The notes beneath the pieces are model-generated. The model searched no databases. It saw only the letters and a program-made list of their open reading frames with translations, and was not told where the DNA came from. A program made the translations under genes and the position numbers. Positions 8,181 through 16,118 of a stretch of 35,245 bases of DNA are shown here, piece after piece. Numbering within the stretch: the stretch's first letter is position 1; every line of letters begins with the position of its first letter. The DNA is taken from assembly GCA_947463385.1 (NCBI GenBank), contig CANHSL010000016.1, positions 1 through 35,245 of the forward strand, written 5' to 3'. The stretch comes from Flavobacteriales bacterium (GTDB lineage: Bacteria > Bacteroidota > Bacteroidia > Flavobacteriales_D > Crocinitomicaceae).

Positions 8181-8795
8181 ATGCATATTGCAATCGCCGG
8201 AAATATTGGTGCTGGAAAAACCACACTAACCAACATGCTTTCAAAACATTACGGATGGGAAACTCATTTTGAAGACGTGGAACAAAACCCCTACTTGAAT
8301 GACTTTTACGAAGACATGCAACGGTGGTCGTTCAATTTACAAGTGTACTTCTTGAACAGTAGATTTTCCCAAATTCAGGACATTCATTCCCAAGAAAAAA
8401 CAGTAATCCAAGACCGGACGATATACGAAGATGCCTATATTTTTGCGCCGAATTTGCATTCTATGGGACTAATGACTACTAGAGATTTTGAAAACTATTT
8501 TTCATTATTCAATCTGATGGATTCATTTGTTAAAGCGCCTGATTTATTGATTTATCTGCGTGCTAGCATCCCTACCCTGGTGAGTCATATTCAAAAACGA
8601 GGTAGAGATTATGAAGAAAGCATCCGATTGGATTATTTGAAGCGTTTAAATGAGCGCTACGAAGCATGGATTTCTACCTATGATAAAGGCAAGTTATTGA
8701 TTATAGACATTGATAATAACAACTTCACCGAAAGTCAAGAAGACTTAGGAAGAATTATCAATGCCATTGATGGAGAAATACATGGATTATTTTAA
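8181..8795 (+). CDS. deoxynucleoside kinase (deoxyadenosine/deoxyguanosine kinase type)
   Basis: 204 residues. A salvage kinase that phosphorylates deoxynucleosides with ATP. The P-loop is GNIGAGKTT at residues 7-15. The substrate-side motif is QDRTIYEDAYIFA, corresponding to the ERS-type acid/base region, and the lid contains QKRGRDYEESI. A Trp-rich segment (MQRWSFNLQVYFL) is as in the dCK/dGK family. Substrate preference cannot be fixed from sequence. It starts 54 bases after the previous stop; an imperfect -7-like TAATTTAG lies at 8155. Confidence 0.9.
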   Translation: MHIAIAGNIGAGKTTLTNMLSKHYGWETHFEDVEQNPYLNDFYEDMQRWSFNLQVYFLNSRFSQIQDIHSQEKTVIQDRTIYEDAYIFAPNLHSMGLMTTRDFENYFSLFNLMDSFVKAPDLLIYLRASIPTLVSHIQKRGRDYEESIRLDYLKRLNERYEAWISTYDKGKLLIIDIDNNNFTESQEDLGRIINAIDGEIHGLF

Positions 8796-8812
8796 TTTCA
8801 ACCCAACCTTTC

Positions 8813-9802
8813 ATGGTTAATCCGAATCAAAAACCAATTCTTGTAATCACCGGTGCCGCAGGTTTTATTGGTTCTTGTCTTCTTGCAGAATACGCGCGTA
8901 AAAATACACACCACCTTATTGCGGTTGATGACTTTACCATTGAAAAAAAACAAGCAAATTTTGTTCATACGACGAGTGCTGAATTTATAGATCGTGAAGT
9001 TTTTTTGGACTGGTTTAATGCGCATGCTGCGCAGGTTGACGCCGTACTTCACATTGGTGCACGGACTAATACCACAGAACAAGATTTGGCTATTCTTGAC
9101 CATTTGAATTTCCAGTATTCAATTCGCATTTGGGATCTTTGTACGGAACACCAAATCCCAATGATTTATGCCTCTTCTGCGGCTACTTATGGAAATGGTG
9201 AACATGGATATGTCGATGACCATGCCTTAATCCCATCATTGAAACCTATGAATCCCTATGGACAATCCAAGCAGGATTTTGATTTATGGGTCTTAGCGCA
9301 AGAAAAAACCCCACCCTTTTGGGCGGGATTGAAGTTCTTTAATGTCTACGGACCCAATGAATATCACAAGGGTAGAATGGCATCAGTGGTTATGCATACC
9401 TTCAATCAAATTCAGGTGACAGGTGCCATGAGTCTTTTCAGATCGCACAAAGCAGGTGTTGCTGACGGATATCAATCCCGAGATTTTGTATATGTGAAGG
9501 ATGTGGTGCATGTGATCGTATTTTTACTTGAACACAAACCAAATTCAGCGATTTATAATTTAGGCTCCGGAGTAGCAAATCCATTTATTGATCTTGCTCG
9601 ATACACCTTTGAGGCGATGGGAAAAGATCCGAAAATTTCTTTTGTTGATACGCCCATTGATATCCGAGACACCTACCAATACTACACCTGCGCGAGCATG
9701 GAGAAATTACAGAAAGCCGGATATACCAAAGCATTTCATTCGTTAAAAGAGGGGGTTTTTGATTACGTTCAAGGATATCTCCTAGAACAAAGGTATTTCT
9801 AA
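8813..9802 (+). CDS. hldD: ADP-L-glycero-D-manno-heptose-6-epimerase
   Basis: 329 residues, extended SDR fold. It has the NAD(P)-binding TGAAGFIGS near the N-terminus, DDFTIEKK, HIGARTNTTE, the catalytic Tyr-Lys in NPYGQSK, FFNVYGPNEYHKGRMASVV and RDFVYVKDVV. These are the hallmarks of HldD (RfaD), which makes the heptose precursor of the LPS inner core. It starts 17 bases after the kinase gene. Its TAA stop overlaps by three bases the stop of the convergent DUF6089 gene, leaving no room for a terminator between them. Confidence 0.92.
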   Translation: MVNPNQKPILVITGAAGFIGSCLLAEYARKNTHHLIAVDDFTIEKKQANFVHTTSAEFIDREVFLDWFNAHAAQVDAVLHIGARTNTTEQDLAILDHLNFQYSIRIWDLCTEHQIPMIYASSAATYGNGEHGYVDDHALIPSLKPMNPYGQSKQDFDLWVLAQEKTPPFWAGLKFFNVYGPNEYHKGRMASVVMHTFNQIQVTGAMSLFRSHKAGVADGYQSRDFVYVKDVVHVIVFLLEHKPNSAIYNLGSGVANPFIDLARYTFEAMGKDPKISFVDTPIDIRDTYQYYTCASMEKLQKAGYTKAFHSLKEGVFDYVQGYLLEQRYF

Positions 9803-10638
9803 CGAAGCTTAAAGCATTTTCTTCCTCGTCCTAAGCGAACACTTACCATTCCCCCGGCATATACATACCAGTCTTTCGTAGTTGGATTGCCTCGGTAGCC
9901 GTTGCGTGCACCATCTAGGCTTTGATTCGAAAGTGCCGCAGCCATTTCACCGGAATACTGAGCCAATACGGAAGGATCAACAAATGTGGCTGATTTCACA
10001 TCATCCATGTAATCCGTAAAGGTTTTTCGAATTCCTAAATCGATGTTAAACGTAACCCGTTTTCCAATTTGTGCTTTCGCACCAATCCCGAGCGGAACAC
10101 ACAATTGAAAATTGCTGTAGGTTCCTTTCTTATTTAACACCGTTCCTTGTCCTTCGGTACCTAATGGCCTCAATTCTATTTCCTCTCCATTGATGGTAGT
10201 TTTTGGATTCATATAGAACCCACCAAGTTGCGTTAAAAAGTAGGCTGTACCTTGGATTTGCTTTTGACCATTTTTTCTACCAAAATAAAAGGGTGCAAAA
10301 TAGAATTCAATACCTACAGCAAGTTCTTTAATATCCGAATGAAAATTTAGATTGCGATTAACCAAGATTGAATTCGATGAATTCTTATCATCGGCTTCAA
10401 CGCTGCCTTGCAAATAAGATAACCTTAAGGCCATTCGCGAATGCAGGTTATACCGATACATGAAGCTAAATGCCCATTGACTGTTATTAAAGGGCATGAA
10501 GGGGTTTAAGTCTCCAATATAATACATCTGACCCAAGGAAAATCCCAATTCAGATTGCGATAAAAACGTTGCTTGTTGCGCCTTAACTTGAGGTAAGCCA
10601 AGGACTAAAAAAACCAATAAAATCAGCTTATTCCGCAT
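9799..10638 (-). CDS. DUF6089 family outer-membrane beta-barrel-like protein
   Basis: 279 residues from ATG 10638. The longer frame from 10692 would read through the upstream gene, whereas ATG 10638 gives a clear signal peptide (MRNKLILLVFLVLGLPQVKAQ). The mature N-terminus (ELGFSLGQMYYIGDLNP) and alternating beta strands such as AVGIEFYFAPFYFG match the DUF6089 family, widespread in Bacteroidota and predicted to be an outer-membrane barrel. The function is unknown. The start lies 11 bases inside the WD40 gene. It is the last gene of the minus-strand block. Confidence 0.82.
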   Translation of the reverse strand: MRNKLILLVFLVLGLPQVKAQQATFLSQSELGFSLGQMYYIGDLNPFMPFNNSQWAFSFMYRYNLHSRMALRLSYLQGSVEADDKNSSNSILVNRNLNFHSDIKELAVGIEFYFAPFYFGRKNGQKQIQGTAYFLTQLGGFYMNPKTTINGEEIELRPLGTEGQGTVLNKKGTYSNFQLCVPLGIGAKAQIGKRVTFNIDLGIRKTFTDYMDDVKSATFVDPSVLAQYSGEMAAALSNQSLDGARNGYRGNPTTKDWYVYAGGMVSVRLGRGRKCFKLR

Positions 10639-11485
10639 ATTCCCAAAGTGCGATTCGGTGATCGTCGGAAGCAGTAACGAAAGAATGTGCATTTTGTTGC
10701 ACCAATTGATTTACCGATTGCCGATGAAAGGTTATTTTTTGCAAGGGTTTGAGCGTTTCCATTTCCCAAACCTTGATTGATTTATCCCTACTGCAGGAAA
10801 CAAGGTAAGCCCCTACTTCGATTAAGCCATAAATCACTCCGCGATGTGCTGGAATAGCATGTACACAAACCTGATTGTTCCATACTCGAATATGTCCATC
10901 CTTTCCTCCTGAAATCAATAGATTTGTTGAGGTGAAAAGCAAGGAATTCACGCCACCGTCATGAGCATGCCAACGAACATTGACAGCATAGTCTGTTACA
11001 TCAAAGGCAAGCAGGTCACCATCTTTAGCACCAATATAGCAGCAATGGGAATGGGCATCGTAAACCATGGTACGAATTTTATCGGTACTAACTTGTTCTA
11101 GGTAGATCCAATCCAAGCGCACAAAATCCAAAATGGCTAAACGGCCGGAACCAAGTCCGATGTACAATTCCGTATCATTGAATGAGTACAAGGAAAAAAC
11201 TCCATCGCCTGAAAAGTGATATTCAAAGATGGTACTCCGAGTTCGGGGATTAATTAAGTAAAATTCTCCATTTAAATATCCAATGGCCAACAATTCCGGT
11301 GAAATGGCCCATAAGGAAATGGGAGAAACCTCACTCCGTACCGTAAAGGATTGAATTATACCGGATGAAAGGTCTATCGATTTCACCGTTTTATCTGCAG
11401 CGGCGGTAAATGCGATATTTTCAGAAATTGCTAAGCCATACACAGGGGCATCATGTAGCTTGTATTCTGAGTTGAGTACAAACAC
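10628..11485 (-). CDS. WD40-repeat protein
   Basis: 285 residues with no signal peptide. Several WD40-type blades are visible: HDAPVYGLAISENIAFTAAA near the start, then three strong C-terminal repeats around HDGGVNSLLF...GGKDGHIRVWN, HRGVIYGLIE...SRDKSIKVWE and HRQSVNQLV...DDHRIALWE. The size allows six to seven blades, a single cytoplasmic propeller, presumably a protein-interaction scaffold. The gene lies six bases after the phosphosulfolactate-synthase gene and overlaps the DUF6089 gene. Partner unknown. Confidence 0.85.
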   Translation of the reverse strand: MFVLNSEYKLHDAPVYGLAISENIAFTAAADKTVKSIDLSSGIIQSFTVRSEVSPISLWAISPELLAIGYLNGEFYLINPRTRSTIFEYHFSGDGVFSLYSFNDTELYIGLGSGRLAILDFVRLDWIYLEQVSTDKIRTMVYDAHSHCCYIGAKDGDLLAFDVTDYAVNVRWHAHDGGVNSLLFTSTNLLISGGKDGHIRVWNNQVCVHAIPAHRGVIYGLIEVGAYLVSCSRDKSIKVWEMETLKPLQKITFHRQSVNQLVQQNAHSFVTASDDHRIALWEYAE

Positions 11486-11491
11486 GGTGGG

Positions 11492-12319
11492 TTATTCTTC
11501 GGTCTCATCGACCACTTCGTTCTCGTCGTTCACTTGCTTCAAGCGATCGGCATAATCTTGTGGTAAAAAATCGAAAAACGTATCGCCTCTCAATCCTAAG
11601 CGAAGGCATTCCAGTGGAATCATATCGTTTGGCGCAATATTTCCAAGATTCACATTTGCACCAAATAATTTAATAAACCACACCTGTTGATTTTTTTGTG
11701 GGGCTTCCCAAAGAATTTGTGAAGGATCAATGCGCGCAATGATGTGATTAATAAGTAAGGTATGTGCTGTTCCATTCGGACGGAATACGCCCACATTTCC
11801 AGCTTCTCGTCCTTCAGCAATCACCTTCCAAGAACCTGCATCCAATTCAGCTTTCATCCAACTGACCCATTTGAACGGGGAAACAATAATCCCTGAATCC
11901 TTAGATCCAACTTCAGACAATACGGTCCGTGATTTAGCCATCGATTTAATCAGCTTACACTTTTCTTTGTGCGGGATAATAATCGAACCATCTGAAATTT
12001 CAACTAAATCCAACCCTAAGCGATCGAGCAGGCGTTGGTAATCATCAACACACCCACGGGCATAGAACGCTTCGAACAAGGTTCCTCCAAGGTACGGACG
12101 AATGCCAGCCTCTTTGTACAATTTGATTTTATCTTCAAGGTTATTTGTCACATAGGATGTTCCGAACCCGAATTTCACTAAATCGGTAAGGTGAGCGGAT
12201 GCCTCAATAAAATGTTCTGTTTCTCGGAGCCCCATCCCTTTGTCCATCATCATAGTAACTCCCTCGTTACGAGGTTTTTGTGGACGTTCCGGTATAAACG
12301 GAAGTGTAAAATTACTCAT
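11492..12319 (-). CDS. phosphosulfolactate synthase-like protein (ComA family)
   Basis: 275 residues. Near the N-terminus MMMDKGMG is followed by VKFGFGTSYVTNN, YLGGTLFEAF, LVEISDGS and SEVGSKDSG, and later VIAEGREAGNVGV. This is the TIM-barrel family of ComA, which joins sulfite to phosphoenolpyruvate giving (R)-phosphosulfolactate, the first step of coenzyme M in methanogens and of sulfolactate in Bacillus spores. No ComB phosphatase or ComC dehydrogenase is nearby, so the physiological product is unclear. Bacteroidota carry this homologue without making coenzyme M; a link to sulfonates or sulfonolipids is speculation. The start overlaps the TPR gene end by eight bases. Confidence 0.82.
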   Translation of the reverse strand: MSNFTLPFIPERPQKPRNEGVTMMMDKGMGLRETEHFIEASAHLTDLVKFGFGTSYVTNNLEDKIKLYKEAGIRPYLGGTLFEAFYARGCVDDYQRLLDRLGLDLVEISDGSIIIPHKEKCKLIKSMAKSRTVLSEVGSKDSGIIVSPFKWVSWMKAELDAGSWKVIAEGREAGNVGVFRPNGTAHTLLINHIIARIDPSQILWEAPQKNQQVWFIKLFGANVNLGNIAPNDMIPLECLRLGLRGDTFFDFLPQDYADRLKQVNDENEVVDETEE

Positions 12320-13712
12320 GCAGCAAAGTTACAAAATCTTTGTGATATTGAAGAGCCGGATTCCATTCCAGAATCAATGCAGCTTGAGTTTTATCGACTG
12401 CGACCAAAGAGGAAAAAATCATAAGTGCTTCAGGCATTCGATTCAAATGAACTAAGGTATGCGTAAACAAAAGCACATATTCTGGATTGTTTTCAAGCTC
12501 CATCTGAAAATCCTCAAGAAGTTCAAGCGCCTCTATGGGATGCTGACTCAAAAGAAAAAAAACATAATCGCGCAAGATTTCTTCATCTTCCCAATCCAAT
12601 TCTAAAGACTGAGAAAAGTAAAAACGTGCTTGATCAAGATCATCGATTTTATGGTATGCATTTGCTAGTACCAAATTAATTGAAGCATTTATAGGGTCAC
12701 AATCCAAGGCTTTATGAATAATTCCAATCGCTTCTTTCGTTTTACCTTGTATATCAGTAATAATCCCAATTCCCAACCATGCTTCATAGATATTTGGGTC
12801 AAATTCCAAACTCAGGCGGTAGTAATTTAACGCAATATCGTATTCTTTTAACTGCTCATGTGCCTCTCCCAAATAGCACAAGGCCATGGGATCATCACCT
12901 TCTAAGCTTAGTACTGTTTTAAAACGCTCAATGGCTTGGTAATATTTACCTAAGGACAAATACGCATTCCCCATATTAAAATGCGACGGTGCGAATTCAT
13001 CAAAAATTAGAATAGAATAGTCGTATGCCCAGATGGCTTTTTCAAAATTCTCAATTTTAGAATAAGCATTCCCAAGATTATACCACGCCATATTCGCATA
13101 GGGATTCTCTTCAATATACTTCAAATAGGTGTCTATTGAATCCTGATATCTACCAACGCGATCATAAGTGAAACCGAGTTCATACAACAAGGATTCTGAG
13201 GTTGGGTTTACTGAAAGTCCTTTGGTGAGGACCTCAATGCTCCCATCCATATCTTTCATTTTTTGGTAGGCAAATGAAATATCGAGATAAATTTCAATTT
13301 GATCCTCCTTATCCGCTAGGGGAAGCGCCATTGATAAATAATGTACAGCTGAGGTATAATCCTCCATTTGGCTGAAGATTGTACCGTAAGTTACCCAAAC
13401 CTCAAATTGTGGTAAGCCAGTTTGTTCTAAGGTAGCGAGTAATGATAGCGACTCACTATACGATTTCAATCCGCTAAGTGCTTGAGCAATTCTTAATTTA
13501 AATACTGGATTATAACTAAAATTGATGTCGGCCATTTCTGCCGCTCTTTTGGCTTTTTTAAAGTCCCCTTCAGCAAAATAATGATCAATAATTGCTTCCA
13601 TGCGATCACTGTCGATAAAACCAAGGGTGCTGCCAGATAAAAAAGATTCGAACAGCGCTATATCCCCTTCCAGTTGACCATCAAATTGTGCATCATCATC
13701 GTCCTCGAACAT
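12312..13712 (-). CDS. tetratricopeptide-repeat protein
   Basis: 466 residues, starting with a very acidic N-terminus (MFEDDDDAQFDG). It consists of about ten TPR helical pairs, clear in AWYNLGNAYSKIENFEKAIW, APSHFNMGNAYLSLGKYYQA, ALCYLGEAHEQLKEYDIALN and AWLGIGIITDIQGKTKEAIG. There is no signal peptide, so probably cytoplasmic. TPR arrays bind partner proteins; the overlap with the ComA-like gene suggests the two proteins are made together. An imperfect -7 element (TACATTCG at 13731-13738) lies 18 bases upstream. Confidence 0.85.
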   Translation of the reverse strand: MFEDDDDAQFDGQLEGDIALFESFLSGSTLGFIDSDRMEAIIDHYFAEGDFKKAKRAAEMADINFSYNPVFKLRIAQALSGLKSYSESLSLLATLEQTGLPQFEVWVTYGTIFSQMEDYTSAVHYLSMALPLADKEDQIEIYLDISFAYQKMKDMDGSIEVLTKGLSVNPTSESLLYELGFTYDRVGRYQDSIDTYLKYIEENPYANMAWYNLGNAYSKIENFEKAIWAYDYSILIFDEFAPSHFNMGNAYLSLGKYYQAIERFKTVLSLEGDDPMALCYLGEAHEQLKEYDIALNYYRLSLEFDPNIYEAWLGIGIITDIQGKTKEAIGIIHKALDCDPINASINLVLANAYHKIDDLDQARFYFSQSLELDWEDEEILRDYVFFLLSQHPIEALELLEDFQMELENNPEYVLLFTHTLVHLNRMPEALMIFSSLVAVDKTQAALILEWNPALQYHKDFVTLLHE

Positions 13713-13776
13713 GTTCCAATTGCTTTTAAGCGAATGTAGGGGATTCGAATCGGGTCACCTAAAAGTTGAGCCCTTT

Positions 13777-13809
13777 CTTTTCAACAAAATGGTGTGAGTT
13801 GTTGAAAAG
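13777..13809. repeat. perfect inverted repeat between moxR-type and TPR genes
   Basis: Arms CTTTTCAACAA (13777-13787) and TTGTTGAAAAG (13799-13809) are exactly complementary over 11 bases with an 11-base loop. It begins four bases after the MoxR gene stops (minus strand). There is no T-run after the stem, so it is either an atypical terminator closing the guaB-to-MoxR transcript, an mRNA-stabilising hairpin, or an operator. Confidence 0.6.
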
Positions 13810-13813
13810 TGAA

Positions 13814-14767
13814 TTACAGTAAGGAAGCGATAATTTTATCCATTGTAAAGCCATCCGCTTCGGCCTTATAATTCCGAACCAAACGGTGACGTAGAATTGG
13901 TGCCGCAACAGCTTTAACATCCTCAATATCAGGTGAAAATTTACCGTGTAAAGCCGCGTGACATTTGGCACCAAGGATCAGGTATTGCGATGCACGTGGA
14001 CCTGCTCCCCAGGTAATGTATTTCTTGGTCAATTCATGAACATATGGAGAATTGGCTCTTGTTTTAGCCACTAATTGAACCGCATACTCCAAGACATTAT
14101 CAGCGACAGGAATACGTCGAATTAAGGCCTGATAATCTAAGATTTCTTCTCCAGAAATCACCGAATTTACTTCTATCTTTAAATCTGACGTAGTCGCTTT
14201 AACAATGGTAAGCTCATCTTCATACACTGGATAATCAACCCACACATTGAACATAAATCGGTCTAATTGTGCTTCCGGCAAGGGATAGGTTCCTTCTTGT
14301 TCAATTGGATTTTGTGTAGCTAATACAAAAAATGGCTTAGGCAATACATAGCTGGTTCCTGCAGCTGTTACTTTACGTTCCTGCATAGCCTCAAGCAAGG
14401 CCGATTGGGTTTTAGGGGGAGTTCGATTGATCTCATCGGCAAGTACCATGTTCGTAAATAGCGGACCTTGAATAAACTTAAAGTTCCGAGATTCATCTAA
14501 AATTTCAGAACCTACGATGTCAGAGGGCATCAAATCGGGTGTAAACTGGATGCGATTAAAGCCTATCCCCAATGCACTAGAAATGGTATTAACTAATAAG
14601 GTTTTTGCCAATCCTGGAACTCCAATGAGCAAGCAATGCCCTCCGGAAAACATAGAAATCAACACCTGATCTACTACCTCTTCTTGTCCAACAATAACCT
14701 TATGGATTTCCTCTTTAAGCTTTTTATAACTCGCACTTAAGGCGATCAATTTCTCTGAATCATTCAT
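13814..14767 (-). CDS. MoxR family AAA+ ATPase
   Basis: 317 residues. It has Walker A GVPGLAKT (49-56), Walker B MVLADE (Asp111-Glu112), PPKTQSALLEAM, the sensor region VLATQNPIEQEGTYPLPEAQLDRFMF, and a C-terminal helical lid with RHRLVRNYKAEADG. MoxR ATPases act as chaperones for maturation of complexes, often with DUF58 and VWA-domain partners, but here no such partner is adjacent. Instead it lies four bases after the SurA-like foldase gene, which is an envelope-folding context. Confidence 0.92.
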   Translation of the reverse strand: MNDSEKLIALSASYKKLKEEIHKVIVGQEEVVDQVLISMFSGGHCLLIGVPGLAKTLLVNTISSALGIGFNRIQFTPDLMPSDIVGSEILDESRNFKFIQGPLFTNMVLADEINRTPPKTQSALLEAMQERKVTAAGTSYVLPKPFFVLATQNPIEQEGTYPLPEAQLDRFMFNVWVDYPVYEDELTIVKATTSDLKIEVNSVISGEEILDYQALIRRIPVADNVLEYAVQLVAKTRANSPYVHELTKKYITWGAGPRASQYLILGAKCHAALHGKFSPDIEDVKAVAAPILRHRLVRNYKAEADGFTMDKIIASLL

Positions 14768-14771
14768 AGTA

Positions 14772-16118
14772 TTAGTTATTTATCCATTGATGTTGAAACG
14801 GACAGGCAAGATATTCTGAATCGATACGAATGTATGCATTACCGAGTTTGGAATCAACCCATTTATTTAAAATTCGAGTACGCTTATCACTTTCTGCCGC
14901 TTGTTTAATTAAGGCATAATCGTCATTTAAGTTCGCTTTGTGTGCCGGAACACGTTTCATTAATCGAACAATACGAATTCCTTGTTCGCGTGTCATGAAA
15001 TCCATGTACAAATTCGGTTGGGTTACATCCCCCTCTTCCATTGCATCTGTGAGCAGATAGATTTGCTGATCGATTTCATTCAAATCACTCATATCCCACA
15101 TTTGTGAGGCATTCTTCGGATTCGTAATAATTCCTTTATTTTGTTTGGTAGAGGCATCATTTGAAAAGCGAGCTACCGCTTGCTCCCATGTTAATTCATT
15201 CATTTTAAGCATTCGATAACACGAATCCATACGTTGGGAGGCACGGTTCACAGCTTGAATGCTAAATTCCGGACGAATTAAAATGTGTAGACATACGAAA
15301 TCTTCACCGGCACGAGAAAGTAATTTTATGATGTGGTATCCGAACTCGGTTTCTATAATTTCAGAAATCTCATTGGGTTTCAATTTGAAGACAGTTGACT
15401 CAAATTGTGGGACCATCATGCCTTTTGTTGCAGCAATTTTACCGCCCATGGGCGCACTTCCAGGATCCATAGAATACAAGCGAGCCATGGACTCAAACGA
15501 TTTACCTGAAACTACGATTTCATTTCTAAGTCCGGCAAGTTTTGCATAAGCCGTTTTCTTATCCTCTTTGGTGATTTCTGGGTAAATGACAATTTGTTGA
15601 AATCCAAGTTGCATATTTATGTAAGGAATACTGTCTACCGGTAGGGCATTAAAAAAGGAAGTCACTTCTTTCGGAGTTACACTCAAGCCCAAGGTAATCG
15701 TATTACGCATTTCGTCTGCGAGCATTTTCGAACGGATGGATTCCCGAAACTTATCCTTTATTTCACTGTAGGTCATCCCATAAAACTCCTCGAGTTTTTG
15801 TCGCCCTCCCATTTGTTGCTGGATTAAGCGCAAGCGATTCTCCATGTCGGCATCCACTTGTTCATCGGCAATTATGATGCTGTCGAGTTTCGCTTGATTC
15901 ACTAAGACCTGCTCAATCATTAATTCTTCGAGCATACGGCAATCAAAGGCGCTATCAATTTCAACCTTTGCCTCTTTTGCCTGCATTTCTTGAATCTTTA
16001 AATCCGAAAGCAAAATGATGTTGTCTCCAATTTGTGCAGCAATTTTATCTAACACGATGGGTTGCGCATCAAGCAATCCAATACTACAGAGGAACAATAA
16101 AAGGAAATATAATCTCAT
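14772..16118 (-). CDS. periplasmic SurA-like peptidyl-prolyl isomerase
   Basis: 448 residues with an N-terminal signal peptide (MRLYFLLLFLCSIGLLDAQ). An N-terminal SurA-type chaperone region follows (IAAQIGDNIILLSDL with the QIGDNII entry typical of SurA). Then come two parvulin-like domains, at about 170-270 (GGKIAATKGMMVPQFE, TEFGYHIIKL) and from about 273 (VCLHILIRPE). SurA escorts outer-membrane proteins across the periplasm. Its ATG overlaps the upstream isomerase stop by one base (TAATG), so the two foldases are coupled. Confidence 0.88.
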   Translation of the reverse strand: MRLYFLLLFLCSIGLLDAQPIVLDKIAAQIGDNIILLSDLKIQEMQAKEAKVEIDSAFDCRMLEELMIEQVLVNQAKLDSIIIADEQVDADMENRLRLIQQQMGGRQKLEEFYGMTYSEIKDKFRESIRSKMLADEMRNTITLGLSVTPKEVTSFFNALPVDSIPYINMQLGFQQIVIYPEITKEDKKTAYAKLAGLRNEIVVSGKSFESMARLYSMDPGSAPMGGKIAATKGMMVPQFESTVFKLKPNEISEIIETEFGYHIIKLLSRAGEDFVCLHILIRPEFSIQAVNRASQRMDSCYRMLKMNELTWEQAVARFSNDASTKQNKGIITNPKNASQMWDMSDLNEIDQQIYLLTDAMEEGDVTQPNLYMDFMTREQGIRIVRLMKRVPAHKANLNDDYALIKQAAESDKRTRILNKWVDSKLGNAYIRIDSEYLACPFQHQWINN

